Program-made: the position numbers and the translations under genes | Notes under the pieces: generated by a model | Seen by the model: the letters and a program-made list of their open reading frames with translations, nothing else | What the model was told of the DNA's origin: nothing | Databases searched by the model: none | NCBI RefSeq assembly: GCF_000018865.1 | Contig: NC_010175.1 | Span: forward strand, 310,001 to 374,000 | Length of the DNA stretch: 64,000 nucleotides | DNA from: Chloroflexus aurantiacus J-10-fl | GTDB taxonomy: Bacteria > Chloroflexota > Chloroflexia > Chloroflexales > Chloroflexaceae | Reading direction: 5' to 3' | Shown: piece after piece, positions 46,534 to 55,476 of the stretch | How positions within the stretch are numbered: position 1 is the first letter of the stretch | Layout: the number at the start of each line of letters is the position of its first letter

Positions 46534-46572
46534 ACAACGGGAGGAGTATCAGCTTGATGCTCCTCCCGTTGT
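46534..46572 (+). terminator. Hairpin after the AIM24-like gene
   Basis: ACAACGGGAGGAG (46534-46546) pairs perfectly with CTCCTCCCGTTGT (46560-46572), 20 bp after the stop codon; the loop also has partial pairing. No long T-run follows, so it may be a Rho-assisted or weak intrinsic terminator. Confidence 0.6.
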
Positions 46573-46762
46573 TGTGGGCAACGTGCAAGGCAACTGGAGA
46601 TGCACGTGTTGCGGGAAATGCGGAAACGCTGGTGCCGGTTGTGCACATATGCCATCAGGCAACGAGCCTGGGGGCAATAAGATATGATCTCACTCACTGT
46701 TGTCGGGTACTGTGCCGGTACATACATCGCTAGCAAGTTACCTTATGTCAAATCCTGGCGAG

Positions 46763-46925
46763 AAGTTATCTCGTTCGTTTCTGACCGACTCTATGATCTC
46801 GTGACAAGCCAACACAGCATCCCCGTGACCAGCAGGGTACGCAGCGTGACATGTGCCTGACACGGAGCACGGACGGTGCGGCAGCGTGGCTGCTGCACTC
46901 CAGGGTGCGCCACGAGCAATCCGGT
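46763..46925 (+). repeat. MITE-like dispersed repeat, copy E (5' part)
   Basis: Starts AAGTTATCTCGTTCGTTTCTG, followed by CAACACAGCATCCCCGTGACC and AGCAGGGT, then TGCGGCAGCGTGGCTGCTGCACTCCA with one mismatch in the hairpin. The 3' half is absent. Confidence 0.62.
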
Positions 46926-47373
46926 CTGGAAAACGTATCCTCTCCGAAACGTGATCCCACCGCGTGCGCAGCGGAAACGCCACTCAGGTTCGGCGCCGGG
47001 GTGATCGTCAGATCACGGGTTATGAACGCCATTCCACTAGATTTAAAATGACAGATACATGAACACCGGTTCAAAACATTCACGCGCAGTACGGCGTGCG
47101 GGGTGATGAGGAGTGTGTCAGGCTTTCTTTGCTCTCGGATGTGATTGAAACACGCCCCCACCCTGGCCCGCCCCCGCTGGGCTATGCATTACCCACATGT
47201 CGCGCTGCGTCAAGCAGACTGCAAGCGCTCCCCGTGGCGCGGGCTTCCAGCCTGCGTGGAGGCATCCTCGCCACCGCCGGCAGGGGCTGGCCGTGGCCGC
47301 TGGTGCGCAGGCACGAACCTGGTGCAACATAACGTCTACCCGCAGCGATCGCATGCATGCCGGACCAACTCGA

Positions 47374-47535
47374 TGATCGGCACGAGCACATCCAGCACCT
47401 CCGTGACCAGGATGGGGAACGGTATGCTACGCGCCGGATCGTGAGCACGGCTGGCGCGGCAGCATGGCTGCCGCACTCCACACCGCCCGACACGCGCATA
47501 ACGAGCGGGTCAGGCAATCCATCCAGCACGTGCCG
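47374..47535 (+). repeat. MITE-like dispersed repeat, copy F (internal part)
   Basis: Carries CTCCGTGACCAGGATGGGG, GGATCGTGAGCACGGCTGG, the perfect hairpin GCGGCAGCATGGCTGCCGC and a CGACACGCGCATAACGAGCGG block shared with copy B. Both termini are missing. Confidence 0.6.
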
Positions 47536-48045
47536 GCACGGCTGGAGCTGCGCGCTGCCATCGGGCCAGTCGCCCACAACAGCACCCATAGCGGTTATAC
47601 CCGCTGATACGCACGTGGTTGATACCAGTTGTGGGTAATGCATAGAGGGCGGGAGAAAGGAGGGCAGACGTGTGATCCAGGGCTTCCTGATAGGGTAGAG
47701 GTTGTGATTGATCATCTGTCCTGGCCGTCCGTGAATGCCGCCAGGGGCGGGAGCTTGCGCCTGGCTCCTCCCTCCAGTAATGGTACCGGCACCATGTGCG
47801 CCGGAGGCGCGCGCTCCCAGCTCCCGGCTGGGGAGCACGCCCATCATCACGCCCCCGACCCGCTCCGGCACGCGGGCAATGCAGTTTTCGAGTTATGGGT
47901 AATGCATAGGCCCGGGGGCGGGGATTGGCGGTGCAGGATGATTTCCGCTGTTGCGAGTTAGTTCAGGATGGCAATATACTCCCAGGGCGATACCACGAAC
48001 TCCCAGGGCGATACTGGCGCTTACGCACCACGATGGAGTGTTCGA

Positions 48046-48078
48046 GGGGCAGCGTGAGAGTGACGGTGGATAGCGTGC
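48046..48078 (+). repeat. Short dispersed repeat shared with 4363-4395
   Basis: The stretch with CAGCGTGAGAGTGACGGT and GATAGCGTGC matches the reverse complement of 4363-4395 at all but a few of 33 positions. Confidence 0.55.
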
Positions 48079-48230
48079 TATTACAGCGAGAGATACAAGA
48101 AGACGGCATAAGGGTAAGCGTACAGAAGCATCACTTCTGCACCTTACCCCGCGTCCATCATCAAGTGGTGCCTGACCACCGCTCATACCCGGCCTGTCAT
48201 CTACGACGAGCAGTCGTAGCGGCTAACAAG

Positions 48231-48259
48231 ACACAAACAGCCCGCCAGTAAGCGGGCTG
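48231..48259 (-). terminator. Intrinsic terminator of the roadblock gene
   Basis: CAGCCCGC (48238-48245) pairs with GCGGGCTG (48252-48259), followed on the minus strand by TTTGTGT. It lies about 40 bp past the stop codon. A second small stem (CTACGAC/GTCGTAG, 48201-48219) lies just beyond. Confidence 0.75.
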
Positions 48260-48296
48260 CATGAGCATCTTCCCGGGCTGGCTGAGCGAGCAATGG

Positions 48297-48665
48297 CTAG
48301 ACGAGATTGACCAGCTCGTTCGCCGTGCGCCGCATATCAAGGAAGACCAGACCCAGCTTGGCCCGGCTCTGCGCCAGCGCAGTCAACACTGCTTCCTCAC
48401 CAATTGCCATCAGGATAACGTAGCCATCTTCCCCACGCACAAAGACCTGATCGAGTTGCCCGCGCCGCAGCTCGCTTGCGATTCGCTCACCCAGCGAGAG
48501 CATTGCCGCGCTCATCGCCGAGACACGATCTTCTTCGACATCTGCCGGCAGCGCCGAAGCCATGATGAGGCCGTCGACGCTTACCACGGCGGAGGCCTCA
48601 ATGTCGGGCGTGTTCATCGATAGGGCCTTTAGATGCCGCACCATCTCTTCGGTTCTGCTTGCCAT
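48297..48665 (-). CDS. Roadblock/LC7 domain protein
   Basis: A 122-residue single-domain protein of the roadblock/MglB family. Features: VRHLKALSMNTPDIEASAVV at the N-terminal helix, VSVDGLIMASALP, the central helix AMSAAMLSLGERIASELRRG, and VFVRGEDGYVILMAIGEEAVLTALA. Such proteins act as regulators of small GTPases (MglB on MglA) or as dimeric scaffolds. No Ras-like GTPase gene is adjacent, so its partner is unknown. The SD AAGGAGG precedes the ATG, and a terminator follows; it is monocistronic. Confidence 0.9.
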   Translation of the reverse strand: MASRTEEMVRHLKALSMNTPDIEASAVVSVDGLIMASALPADVEEDRVSAMSAAMLSLGERIASELRRGQLDQVFVRGEDGYVILMAIGEEAVLTALAQSRAKLGLVFLDMRRTANELVNLV

Positions 48666-49275
48666 TCATATCCTCCTTAGAGGCCGTCAGCCAGTTCGGG
48701 ACAGGAACGAAACCGTGTGGGCCTGAACAATTAGCTAATAAGTGCAGAACTAACATCACGACGGCCTACACGTCGCTTATTCTACTACATCTTCTCACGC
48801 ACGGCAACTAGGTTTACCGACTTCTTACAGGATTGTTGTCAGGTTTGGTGATTATCAGGCCGCCATATGTACATTTTCAGTACGAGGTTCCGGTACCGTC
48901 CTCTACATACGGCGGTTTTCCCGGCAGCAAACCCGGTCAGATGTAGAGCACTGAGAACGCGGCACCCTATTCTCGCTTTATACGTGCCTGACAACCCCGA
49001 TTCATGGCAGTAGGATACCATGAAACATCATAACAGGCAAGCGTTTTCCAGCCGTCATCTCATTCATCATCATTGACAGGTCGGATAATCAAGGCGAGAA
49101 CAGACATCGTCTCGAAGCCAACAGGTGATCGGTACGACATGCAGCCTGGATTGAGCGCGATTGAGCATCAGCAACGGTTTCCCATCCGGCGCGTCATTAC
49201 TCCGTGTCTACCTTTTCGATGATGCGATAGCTTCCGTGGATTGGGCCGTATTAGCGCTTTTGGACGCACGCCATC
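48666..49275. other. Spacer without recognised features
   Basis: About 610 bp between two minus-strand genes. It holds the upstream region of the roadblock gene; no repeat copy, RNA gene or convincing frame was recognised. Confidence 0.4.
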
Positions 49276-50556
49276 TCAGGGTGAAGCCAATCGACTACGC
49301 AGGAATTCATCGGCCAGTGTCACAGCCTGTTCAGGTGTCAGTAAGCCGCGCACAGCATTGAGCTGCATCTCGACCAGGGTTGTCCAGACGATCTCGTGCG
49401 CAACGCGATCAGCGGGCATTGGCAGACCGTTCTGCGCTTGAAGGCGAAAGGCACGGGCGGCGGCCAGTTGGACGCTATCGGCAAGGTCGTTATCACTGAG
49501 CTGGAGTGCAAGTTGGGTAGGCTGGCGGCCAGCCGCCAGCAGTGCCCGCTGGCTATTGACATCGATCATAAAGCGAATGAAGGCCTGGGCAGCCGCTTGC
49601 TCAGCCTGATTATCAAGGCGAGCATTGAGTGCGATCACATCAGCCTGTACATACGGTTGAGGAACTCGATCTTCGGCACTCAAGACCGGCAGCGGTGTTA
49701 CCCCAAGTTGATCATTCCAGATTGCCCGGTACTCAGCCTGAGCGTGTGCCCAATCGATAGTCATGATGGCTTCGCGGGCCTGTAATGCTCGATCAACCAG
49801 CACACCGTCGAGCGTCGCCAGCAACTGTTCATCGCGGTAAAGCTGGCTTAACCAGGTTAACCAGCGTTCGGTACCGGCGCGACCACTGCTTCCCAGGACA
49901 ACAGCGCCATTTTCATCAAATACCCTGCCGCCGAAGGCGTAGAGATAGCCAATGGTTCGATCCAGTGACAGATTGTAGGCCAATCCCCAGACTGGTGGTG
50001 TCTGATTACGGTTCGTGAGTGCACGGGCGGTGAGGAGCATTTCTTCGGTACTGGACGGTGGTTGCAACACGTTGGCCCGGTTGTAGTAGAGGGCGAGGGT
50101 GTCAAACGTAATTGGCACCCCAAACAGAACGGGCTGACCAGAGACGGAGACCTGAGCAGCCCCAACCGCAGCGGGTAGCAGACTATTTACCTCACTGTTT
50201 GAGAGCATATCGTCGAGCGAACGCAACACGCCGGCCTGGACGAGCATACCGAGCATGTGACTCTGCACAATGACCAGGTGCGGACCGCCACCTTCGCTGA
50301 TAGTGGTTGCCACATCGGAGGGGAGTGACACTGCCGGACGGGATTGGATCACAATCTGCGATTCAGGATGGGTCTGGTTAAACTGATCCACCAGCGATTG
50401 TAAGACACGGCTATCGGCTGCCGGCCAGGCGTGCCACAGACGCAGGACTACGCGCTCGGATGTCCTTACCGGCGCAGTAGACGGAAGCACGGAACAGGCA
50501 GTCAGCATCAATGCGCCAAGCAGTAGTAGACGATAGAACCAGGACTGATGGTGCAC
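49276..50556 (-). CDS. Extracellular solute-binding lipoprotein (ABC sugar-type)
   Basis: A 426-residue lipoprotein with signal peptide FYRLLLLGALMLTACS (lipobox L-T-A-C). The mature part is a periplasmic-binding-protein fold of the sugar type (SBP_bac_1): VVLRLWHAWPAADSRVLQSL, DQFNQTHPESQIVIQ, HLVIVQSHMLGMLVQAGVL, VLFGVPITFDTLALYYNRA, and a C-terminal helical part with AAQAFIRFMIDVNSQRAL. It would deliver a carbohydrate-like solute to ABC permeases, but no permease or ATPase gene is near, so it is an orphan. Start ATG 50556. Confidence 0.88.
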   Translation of the reverse strand: MHHQSWFYRLLLLGALMLTACSVLPSTAPVRTSERVVLRLWHAWPAADSRVLQSLVDQFNQTHPESQIVIQSRPAVSLPSDVATTISEGGGPHLVIVQSHMLGMLVQAGVLRSLDDMLSNSEVNSLLPAAVGAAQVSVSGQPVLFGVPITFDTLALYYNRANVLQPPSSTEEMLLTARALTNRNQTPPVWGLAYNLSLDRTIGYLYAFGGRVFDENGAVVLGSSGRAGTERWLTWLSQLYRDEQLLATLDGVLVDRALQAREAIMTIDWAHAQAEYRAIWNDQLGVTPLPVLSAEDRVPQPYVQADVIALNARLDNQAEQAAAQAFIRFMIDVNSQRALLAAGRQPTQLALQLSDNDLADSVQLAAARAFRLQAQNGLPMPADRVAHEIVWTTLVEMQLNAVRGLLTPEQAVTLADEFLRSRLASP

Positions 50557-50996
50557 AACTTCCTCGCTGTATCAGTCGGGCTTCTTCATTATAGCAGGAT
50601 GCATCACATGTAGCCGGGGCATAGATGAAGATGCCCCGTGGCTCCCAACCAGTGCTGAACGGTCAACGTACCAGGGATGTCGATAGCAACTTACGCGCCA
50701 GACCTGTCTTTACCAGGTCGGTGTGATGCAAGGTGAAGATAGAATCGCAGACAAGGAAGCATCGCAGGGCAGGATTTTATGACGATTCCAATACTACTAA
50801 CAACACCTCTCCCGCAGCACATCTGGAAACCGCTGCTATTCACTGAACGCCAGATAAGGTAGGCGAACTTGATCGACCACCTGGCGGACTTATCGGCCAG
50901 CATCGCCTGTCTACTTTCCATCGAAAGACTGATTGACAAAATCGATGTTGCCGGTTAGTCTGAAGTTTCAGTCATCACGATCAGGGAGGTACAACA
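50557..50996. other. Spacer with hairpin and hsp70-like promoter
   Basis: About 440 bp. It contains a GGGGCAT/ATGCCCC hairpin (50616-50637, 8-nt loop) and, near its right end, TTGACA (50933-50938) with TAGTCT (50956-50961) at 17-bp spacing, a plausible promoter for the Hsp70-like gene. No gene was seen. Confidence 0.45.
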
Positions 50997-52346
50997 ATGC
51001 GCGTCGGGCTTGACTTCGGCACGACTAACTCAAGCGCAGCGGTATATGACGGTCAGCGTTTGCGTTTGATCGATCTCGATCCGGTGAATACACAACCGGC
51101 AATTCTCCGCTCGACGCTTTTCATCACCCGCGAAGGCGTACCGTTCATCGGGCGTGAGGCGATCAATCGCTTCACCGAAGGGAATGTTGGGCGCGAGATT
51201 GAATACGTCTGGCGGTACATCGGCGATGCCGAACTGACCTTTGCCGAAAGCGGTACGGTGATGCAGGCATTGTACGTAAAGGTTGACGCCAATGCCCAGG
51301 ACGACTGTTTCAGTCGTTGAAGAGTCATCTCCGTGATCGTAGCTTCCAGAAGACAAATGTGTTTGGCGTCTACTATACGCTGGAAGAGTTGATTGCACTG
51401 GTCTTACGCATGATCATCGAGCGGATCGAGCAACAGCTTGGCGCTCCGATCAGTCATCTGGTAATTGGCCGACCGGTGCATTACGCCAGCGATCCGGCCA
51501 GTGATGCGCTGGCTTTTGAGCGCATGCAGGCTGCATGTCGGCTGGCCGGCTTGCAATCCTTCAGTTTTCTGGAAGAACCGACCGCAGCAGCACTCTCGTA
51601 TGCGCGCACAAACCAACGGGCCCAGCGCGTGCTGGTGTTCGATTTTGGTGGTGGTACCCTTGACATCACGATTATGGAGCTTGATGAACGGGGCCGGCCT
51701 TCGTTCCTGGCAACCGATGGTGTGCCGGTCGGTGGTGATTTGCTCGACCGCCGAATTGTGATGGGGCGGCTGTTACGTCATTTCGGCGAGGGCGCTACGC
51801 TGGGAGCACGACGATTGCCGTTTCCCAATCACGTGTTGGAACACCTCAGTGAATGGCAAACGATCATCGATCTCACCCAACCTTAAATATCTGGCGATTA
51901 TTGATGAAGCGGTGGCGATTAGCGACCGGCCACGCGAGTTGCAGGCATTACGTACTCTGGTACGCAAAAACTATGGGTTGCCGATGTACGAAGCGGTTGA
52001 GCGCACCAAAGTAGCGTTGTCGCAGGCGGATCGAGCAACGTTTGAACTTGATATGGGTGAGATCAAGGTACGCGATGAGATTCCGCGCTGGGACTTCGAG
52101 CGGCTGATCGGCCCTGATGTGCGGGCGGTTGAGGCGTGTATTGATCGCGCTCTGAAAACTGCCGGCCTGCGCCCAGAACAGATTGATGTCGTTCTCCGCA
52201 CCGGTGGTAGCTCACGTGTCCCGCGTTTCGTGCGTATGCTGAGCGAGAAATTCGGCGCCGGGAAGTTGCAGGAGATCGATGTGTTCACCAGTGTTGCGGC
52301 AGGGCTGGCATTGAAGGCGAGCGAATATGACGCGGTAACCGGGTAA
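50997..52346 (+). pseudogene. Hsp70 (YegD/DnaK-like) gene split by two compensating frameshifts
   Basis: Read through, this encodes a single Hsp70-class protein of about 450 residues. The N-terminal ATPase begins MRVGLDFGTTNSSAAVYDG and continues VGREIEYVWRYIG. In a second frame come HYASDP, FLEEPTAAALSYA and VLVFDFGGGTLDITIMEL, and back in the first frame VVLRTGGSSRVPRFVRML near the end. There is no substrate-binding domain, as in YegD-type proteins. The first break is at about 51296 (one C lost from a C run would explain it, restoring N-A-P-G-R-L-F-Q-S-L-K). The second is at about 51888 (one extra T, giving a TAA instead of Q-P-K-Y-L-A). Promoter and GGAGGT ribosome-binding site are intact. 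Either a recent pseudogene or two sequencing errors. Confidence 0.82.
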
Positions 52347-53254
52347 TGGTACTCTTGGTCACTTTTCACCCCCTTGCGGTAAGTTGTTACGCGCCGTGGG
52401 TAGCAGTCTGTCTGGTAAACACACACCACGAACGCTGCTACCAGATCATCTCCAGAAGGGTTTTGATGCAGTTGTGACACATTGCACTCTTAGTGGCCGG
52501 TGGGCCGGCGCATCGCCTCGGCTGGAGGCATGCAGTGCGGCAGGCGCGGCTGCGTGGCTGCTGCACTCTATATTGGCGACACGTGAATGGCACCGTTCTA
52601 CCACGCTTCGGTGCAGTACGGCACGTCGAGGATTACCGGTGGGTTGGCACACCCCACTGCTGAGGGTGGGCAGGGCGGTGGGCGCGGCAGTGTGGCTGCC
52701 GCACTCCACACTACGCGACACGTGAATGGCACCGTTCTACCACGCTTCGGTGCAGTACGGCACGTCGAGGATTACCGGTGGGTTGGCACACCCCACTGCT
52801 GAGGGTGGGCAGGGCGGTGGGCGCGGCAGTGTGGCTGCCGCACGCCACAACACGTGAATGGCACCGTTCTATCGGGCTTCGGTGCGGCACGGTCGGTCGA
52901 GGATTGCCGGTTGGTTGGCGCACTCCGCCGCCTGGGGGCGGGCAGGGCGGCAGGCGCGGCAGCGTGGATGGCACCGTTCTACCGCGCTTCGGTGCGGCAC
53001 GGTACGTCGAGGATTGCCGGTTGGTTGGCGCACTCCGCCGCTTGGGGGCGGGCAGGGCGGCGGGCGCGGCAGCGGGGCGCTGTCATCCACACTACGCGAC
53101 ACACACATCTCTTCTCTGTGTGTAGATAATTTTCAGGCTGGAGCGTGTCTACGTAGATTGATGAAAGAGCGTCCAGTCACTCTCGCCCACAGCCGACGTG
53201 CTATGTAACGACAGCGCGTATAATAGGCGCGAGATTATCACCTACGGAGAGATT
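52347..53254. other. Spacer before gmhA containing a tandem array
   Basis: About 900 bp without a gene: the region after the Hsp70-like frame, the tandem array at 52520-53090, and a short leader of gmhA. Open frames on both strands follow the repeat period and do not look coding. Confidence 0.6.
52520..53095 (+). repeat. Tandem array, about 115-140-bp period, containing the MITE hairpin core
   Basis: Four units with GTGAATGGCACCGTTCTA-type starts at about 52582, 52722, 52853 and 52967 (the last as GTGGATGGCACCG). Each continues with GCTTCGGTGC and a CGTCGAGGATTACCGG-like block and a GGGCAGGGCGG block, and the first units end with GCGGCAGTGTGGCTGCCGC. That last block is the hairpin of the MITE-like family, so the array seems built from, or shares ancestry with, that element. 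Later units are shorter. Confidence 0.82.
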
Positions 53255-53833
53255 ATGTCATTCCAACAGCAACTTGATGAAGCCATTACGGTTTTACAGG
53301 CATGCACGACCCTGGCACCGGCCATCGACCGGATCACAGAGCTGGTGGCCGATGCAATACTGAGTGGACACACGTTATACACTGCGGGAAACGGAGGAAG
53401 TGCGGCAGATGCTATGCATCTGGCCGAAGAGTTAATCGGACGATACCGCCATAACCGCCGACCATTGCCGGCAATCTGCCTGAACGCCGATGTCGGTGCA
53501 ATGACCTGTATTGCCAACGACTTTGGCTACGATGAGGTCTTTGCCCGTCAACTGACGGCGTTGGGCAAACCTGGTGATGTGTTAATTGTGTTCAGTACAA
53601 GTGGCAATTCGCCCAACATTATTAACGCGCTGAGTACAGCCCGTGCCAGAGGTATGATTAACATTGCCCTGCTCGGCAAAGATGGTGGTATGGCCCGTAA
53701 TCTGGCCGATCACGCTCTGATCGTGCCGAGCCAGAATACTGCGCGTATTCAGGAAGTTCACACCCTCTTTCTGCATGCCATCTGCGAGCAGGTCGAACAA
53801 CGTCTTGCCAGTGCTAGCGAGCCATACGTTTGA
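53255..53833 (+). CDS. gmhA: D-sedoheptulose 7-phosphate isomerase (SIS domain)
   Basis: SIS-fold isomerase converting sedoheptulose 7-phosphate to heptose 7-phosphate for heptose-containing glycans. At 192 residues it has the usual length. Motifs: TAGNGGSAADAMHLAEEL (phosphate loop and catalytic Glu), a second SIS loop VFSTSGNSPNIINAL and the C-terminal QEVHTLFLHAICEQVE, whose His residues include the catalytic base. The ATG at 53255 has ACGGAGAGA upstream; the frame before it lacks one. serA follows after 9 bp. No other heptose gene lies nearby, so a different SIS phosphosugar substrate is possible. Confidence 0.88.
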   Translation: MSFQQQLDEAITVLQACTTLAPAIDRITELVADAILSGHTLYTAGNGGSAADAMHLAEELIGRYRHNRRPLPAICLNADVGAMTCIANDFGYDEVFARQLTALGKPGDVLIVFSTSGNSPNIINALSTARARGMINIALLGKDGGMARNLADHALIVPSQNTARIQEVHTLFLHAICEQVEQRLASASEPYV

Positions 53834-53842
53834 GAGGAGTCT

Positions 53843-55420
53843 ATGAACCGGATTCTTGTTACTGAAAAGATCGCTGCCGAAGGACTTGCGGTGTTGCGTC
53901 AGGCCGGGACAGTGGATGTTCGGCTTGATCTCGACAAACCGACGCTGATCTCGATCATTGGTGAATACGATGCCCTGGTTGTCCGTTCGGCGACGAAGGT
54001 CACCGCTGAAGTGATTGCTGCCGGCGAACGATTGCGCGTGATCGGGCGCGCCGGCACCGGGGTTGACAATATCGACGTTGAAGCGGCCACCCGACGCGGG
54101 ATCATCGTGGTCAATGCTCCGGCCTCAAACAACGTTGCGGTTGCCGAACTGACGATTGGCCTGTTGATCAGTCTGGCCCGTCGCATCCCCCAGGCTCATG
54201 CATCGTTGCAGAGCGGACGCTGGGCGCGGAACGATTTCGTCGGTTGGGAAGTTCGCGGCAAGACGCTCGGCCTGGTCGGGCTGGGGCGAATTGGCTCGGA
54301 GGTGGCACGACGGGCACGGTCGTTAGAGATGGAGGTGCTGGCGTATGATCCGGTTGTCTCGTTTGACCGCGCCGAACAACTGGGGGTTTCGCTGGTTACC
54401 CTCGACGAACTGGTGCAACGGAGCGATGTGATCTCACTCCACGTCCCATTGATCGAAAGCACACGCAATCTGTTCGATCAGCAGCGGATTATGCAGATGA
54501 AGCGGGGCGCTTACCTGATCAATGCCAGTCGCGGGGGGATCGTTGATGAAGTCGCGCTGGTTGAGGCGTTGAACAGTGGTCATCTGGGTGGCGCGGCGCT
54601 CGATGTATACAACCAGGAACCGCTACCGGCGGATAGCCCGCTGCTTGGTCACCCGAAGATCATCACTGTGCCCCATATTGGTGCATCAACCACCGAAGCG
54701 CAATTGAGCGCCGGGACTGAGATGGCGGAAGGCGTGGTAACTGCGCTGAACGGTGGCACACCACGCTATGCAGTGAATGCGCCCTTCGTGGCACCAGAGG
54801 CATGGAACGTGCTGCAACCGTACCTCAATCTGGGCCGCTTACTCGGCACACTGGTCATGCAACTGGTGCAGGAGCCGGTGCGCAGCTACGATCTCGAATT
54901 GGGTGGTGAACTGGCTGACATGGACACCCAACCGGTGCGCCTCGCCGTCTTGCAGGGCTTACTGGCCGCCAGCAGCTCAGAGCGGATTACCCCAGTGAAT
55001 GCACCGATTATCGCCCGCGAGCGTGGCGTGCGCATGACCGAACGAGTCTCGCCGGAAGCGGAAAACTACGCCGGTCTGATCACCCTACACGTGCAAACAG
55101 CGGAACGCACTCGCACATTCAGCGGTACTGTGTTGCGTGGCGAACCACATATCGTGCAGATGGACGGCTATTTTGTCGATTTTGTCCCGCAGGGATCACT
55201 CTTGATCACCTACCACCACGACCAGCCGGGCATGATCGGTAAAGTCGGGCAACTACTCGGCGCAGCCGATGTAAACATTTCGGGGATGTACGTGGGGCGG
55301 CGTGCGCCCCGCGAGCGGGCGGTGATGGTCTTAACGCTCGACGAACCGGCACCACCGCAGGTGATGGAGCAGATAGCGACGATTCCAGGTATTCAGGCTG
55401 CGTTTAGTGTAGAGTTGTAA
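53843..55420 (+). CDS. serA: D-3-phosphoglycerate dehydrogenase
   Basis: First step of serine biosynthesis. Its 525 residues match the long form with an intervening domain and a C-terminal ACT domain. Motifs: RSATKVTAEVIAA, IGRAGTGVDNIDVEAATRRG, the NAD-binding GLVGLGRIGSEVARRA, HVPLIESTRNLF, INASRGGIVDEVALVEAL, and the catalytic His region in VPHIGASTTEAQ. The ASB domain (about 325-450) and the ACT domain (LLITYHHDQPGMIGKVGQLL) follow; the latter is the expected site of serine feedback. GAGGAG precedes the ATG. Terminated by a strong hairpin. Confidence 0.96.
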   Translation: MNRILVTEKIAAEGLAVLRQAGTVDVRLDLDKPTLISIIGEYDALVVRSATKVTAEVIAAGERLRVIGRAGTGVDNIDVEAATRRGIIVVNAPASNNVAVAELTIGLLISLARRIPQAHASLQSGRWARNDFVGWEVRGKTLGLVGLGRIGSEVARRARSLEMEVLAYDPVVSFDRAEQLGVSLVTLDELVQRSDVISLHVPLIESTRNLFDQQRIMQMKRGAYLINASRGGIVDEVALVEALNSGHLGGAALDVYNQEPLPADSPLLGHPKIITVPHIGASTTEAQLSAGTEMAEGVVTALNGGTPRYAVNAPFVAPEAWNVLQPYLNLGRLLGTLVMQLVQEPVRSYDLELGGELADMDTQPVRLAVLQGLLAASSSERITPVNAPIIARERGVRMTERVSPEAENYAGLITLHVQTAERTRTFSGTVLRGEPHIVQMDGYFVDFVPQGSLLITYHHDQPGMIGKVGQLLGAADVNISGMYVGRRAPRERAVMVLTLDEPAPPQVMEQIATIPGIQAAFSVEL

Positions 55421-55437
55421 GTGACGAACGAATGACG

Positions 55438-55467
55438 AAGGGGGCGGATGGTTCCGCCCCCTTTTGG
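55438..55467 (+). terminator. Intrinsic terminator of gmhA-serA
   Basis: AAGGGGGCGG and CCGCCCCCTT form a perfect 10-bp stem with a 6-nt loop, followed by TTGG. It lies 18 bp after the serA stop, between convergent genes. Confidence 0.85.
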
Positions 55468-55476
55468 TTATGGCTC

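Larger units (their letters stand above)
46573..48236. other. Repeat-rich non-coding spacer, about 1.7 kb
   Basis: No frame here has the look of a gene; those present are driven by GC-rich repeats. It contains MITE-like partial copies E (46763-46925) and F (47374-47535), fragments of the GC-rich array unit (CCCACCCTGGCCCGCCCCCG near 47157, GCGCCGGAGGCGCGCGCTCC near 47800), two similar stretches ending in GGGTAATGCATAG (47634-47646 and 47897-47909), and a 33-bp repeat shared with 4363-4395. Confidence 0.6.

Noticed and set aside
47096-47961. Frames in the 47-48 kb spacer as small genes
   Set aside because: They consist of repeat fragments, with no ribosome-binding site and no conserved-looking sequence.
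51318-51320. In-frame TGA of the Hsp70-like gene read as selenocysteine
   Set aside because: SelB is present, but the frame after the TGA does not continue the Hsp70 sequence; continuity is recovered only in another frame, so this is a frameshift and not recoding at UGA.
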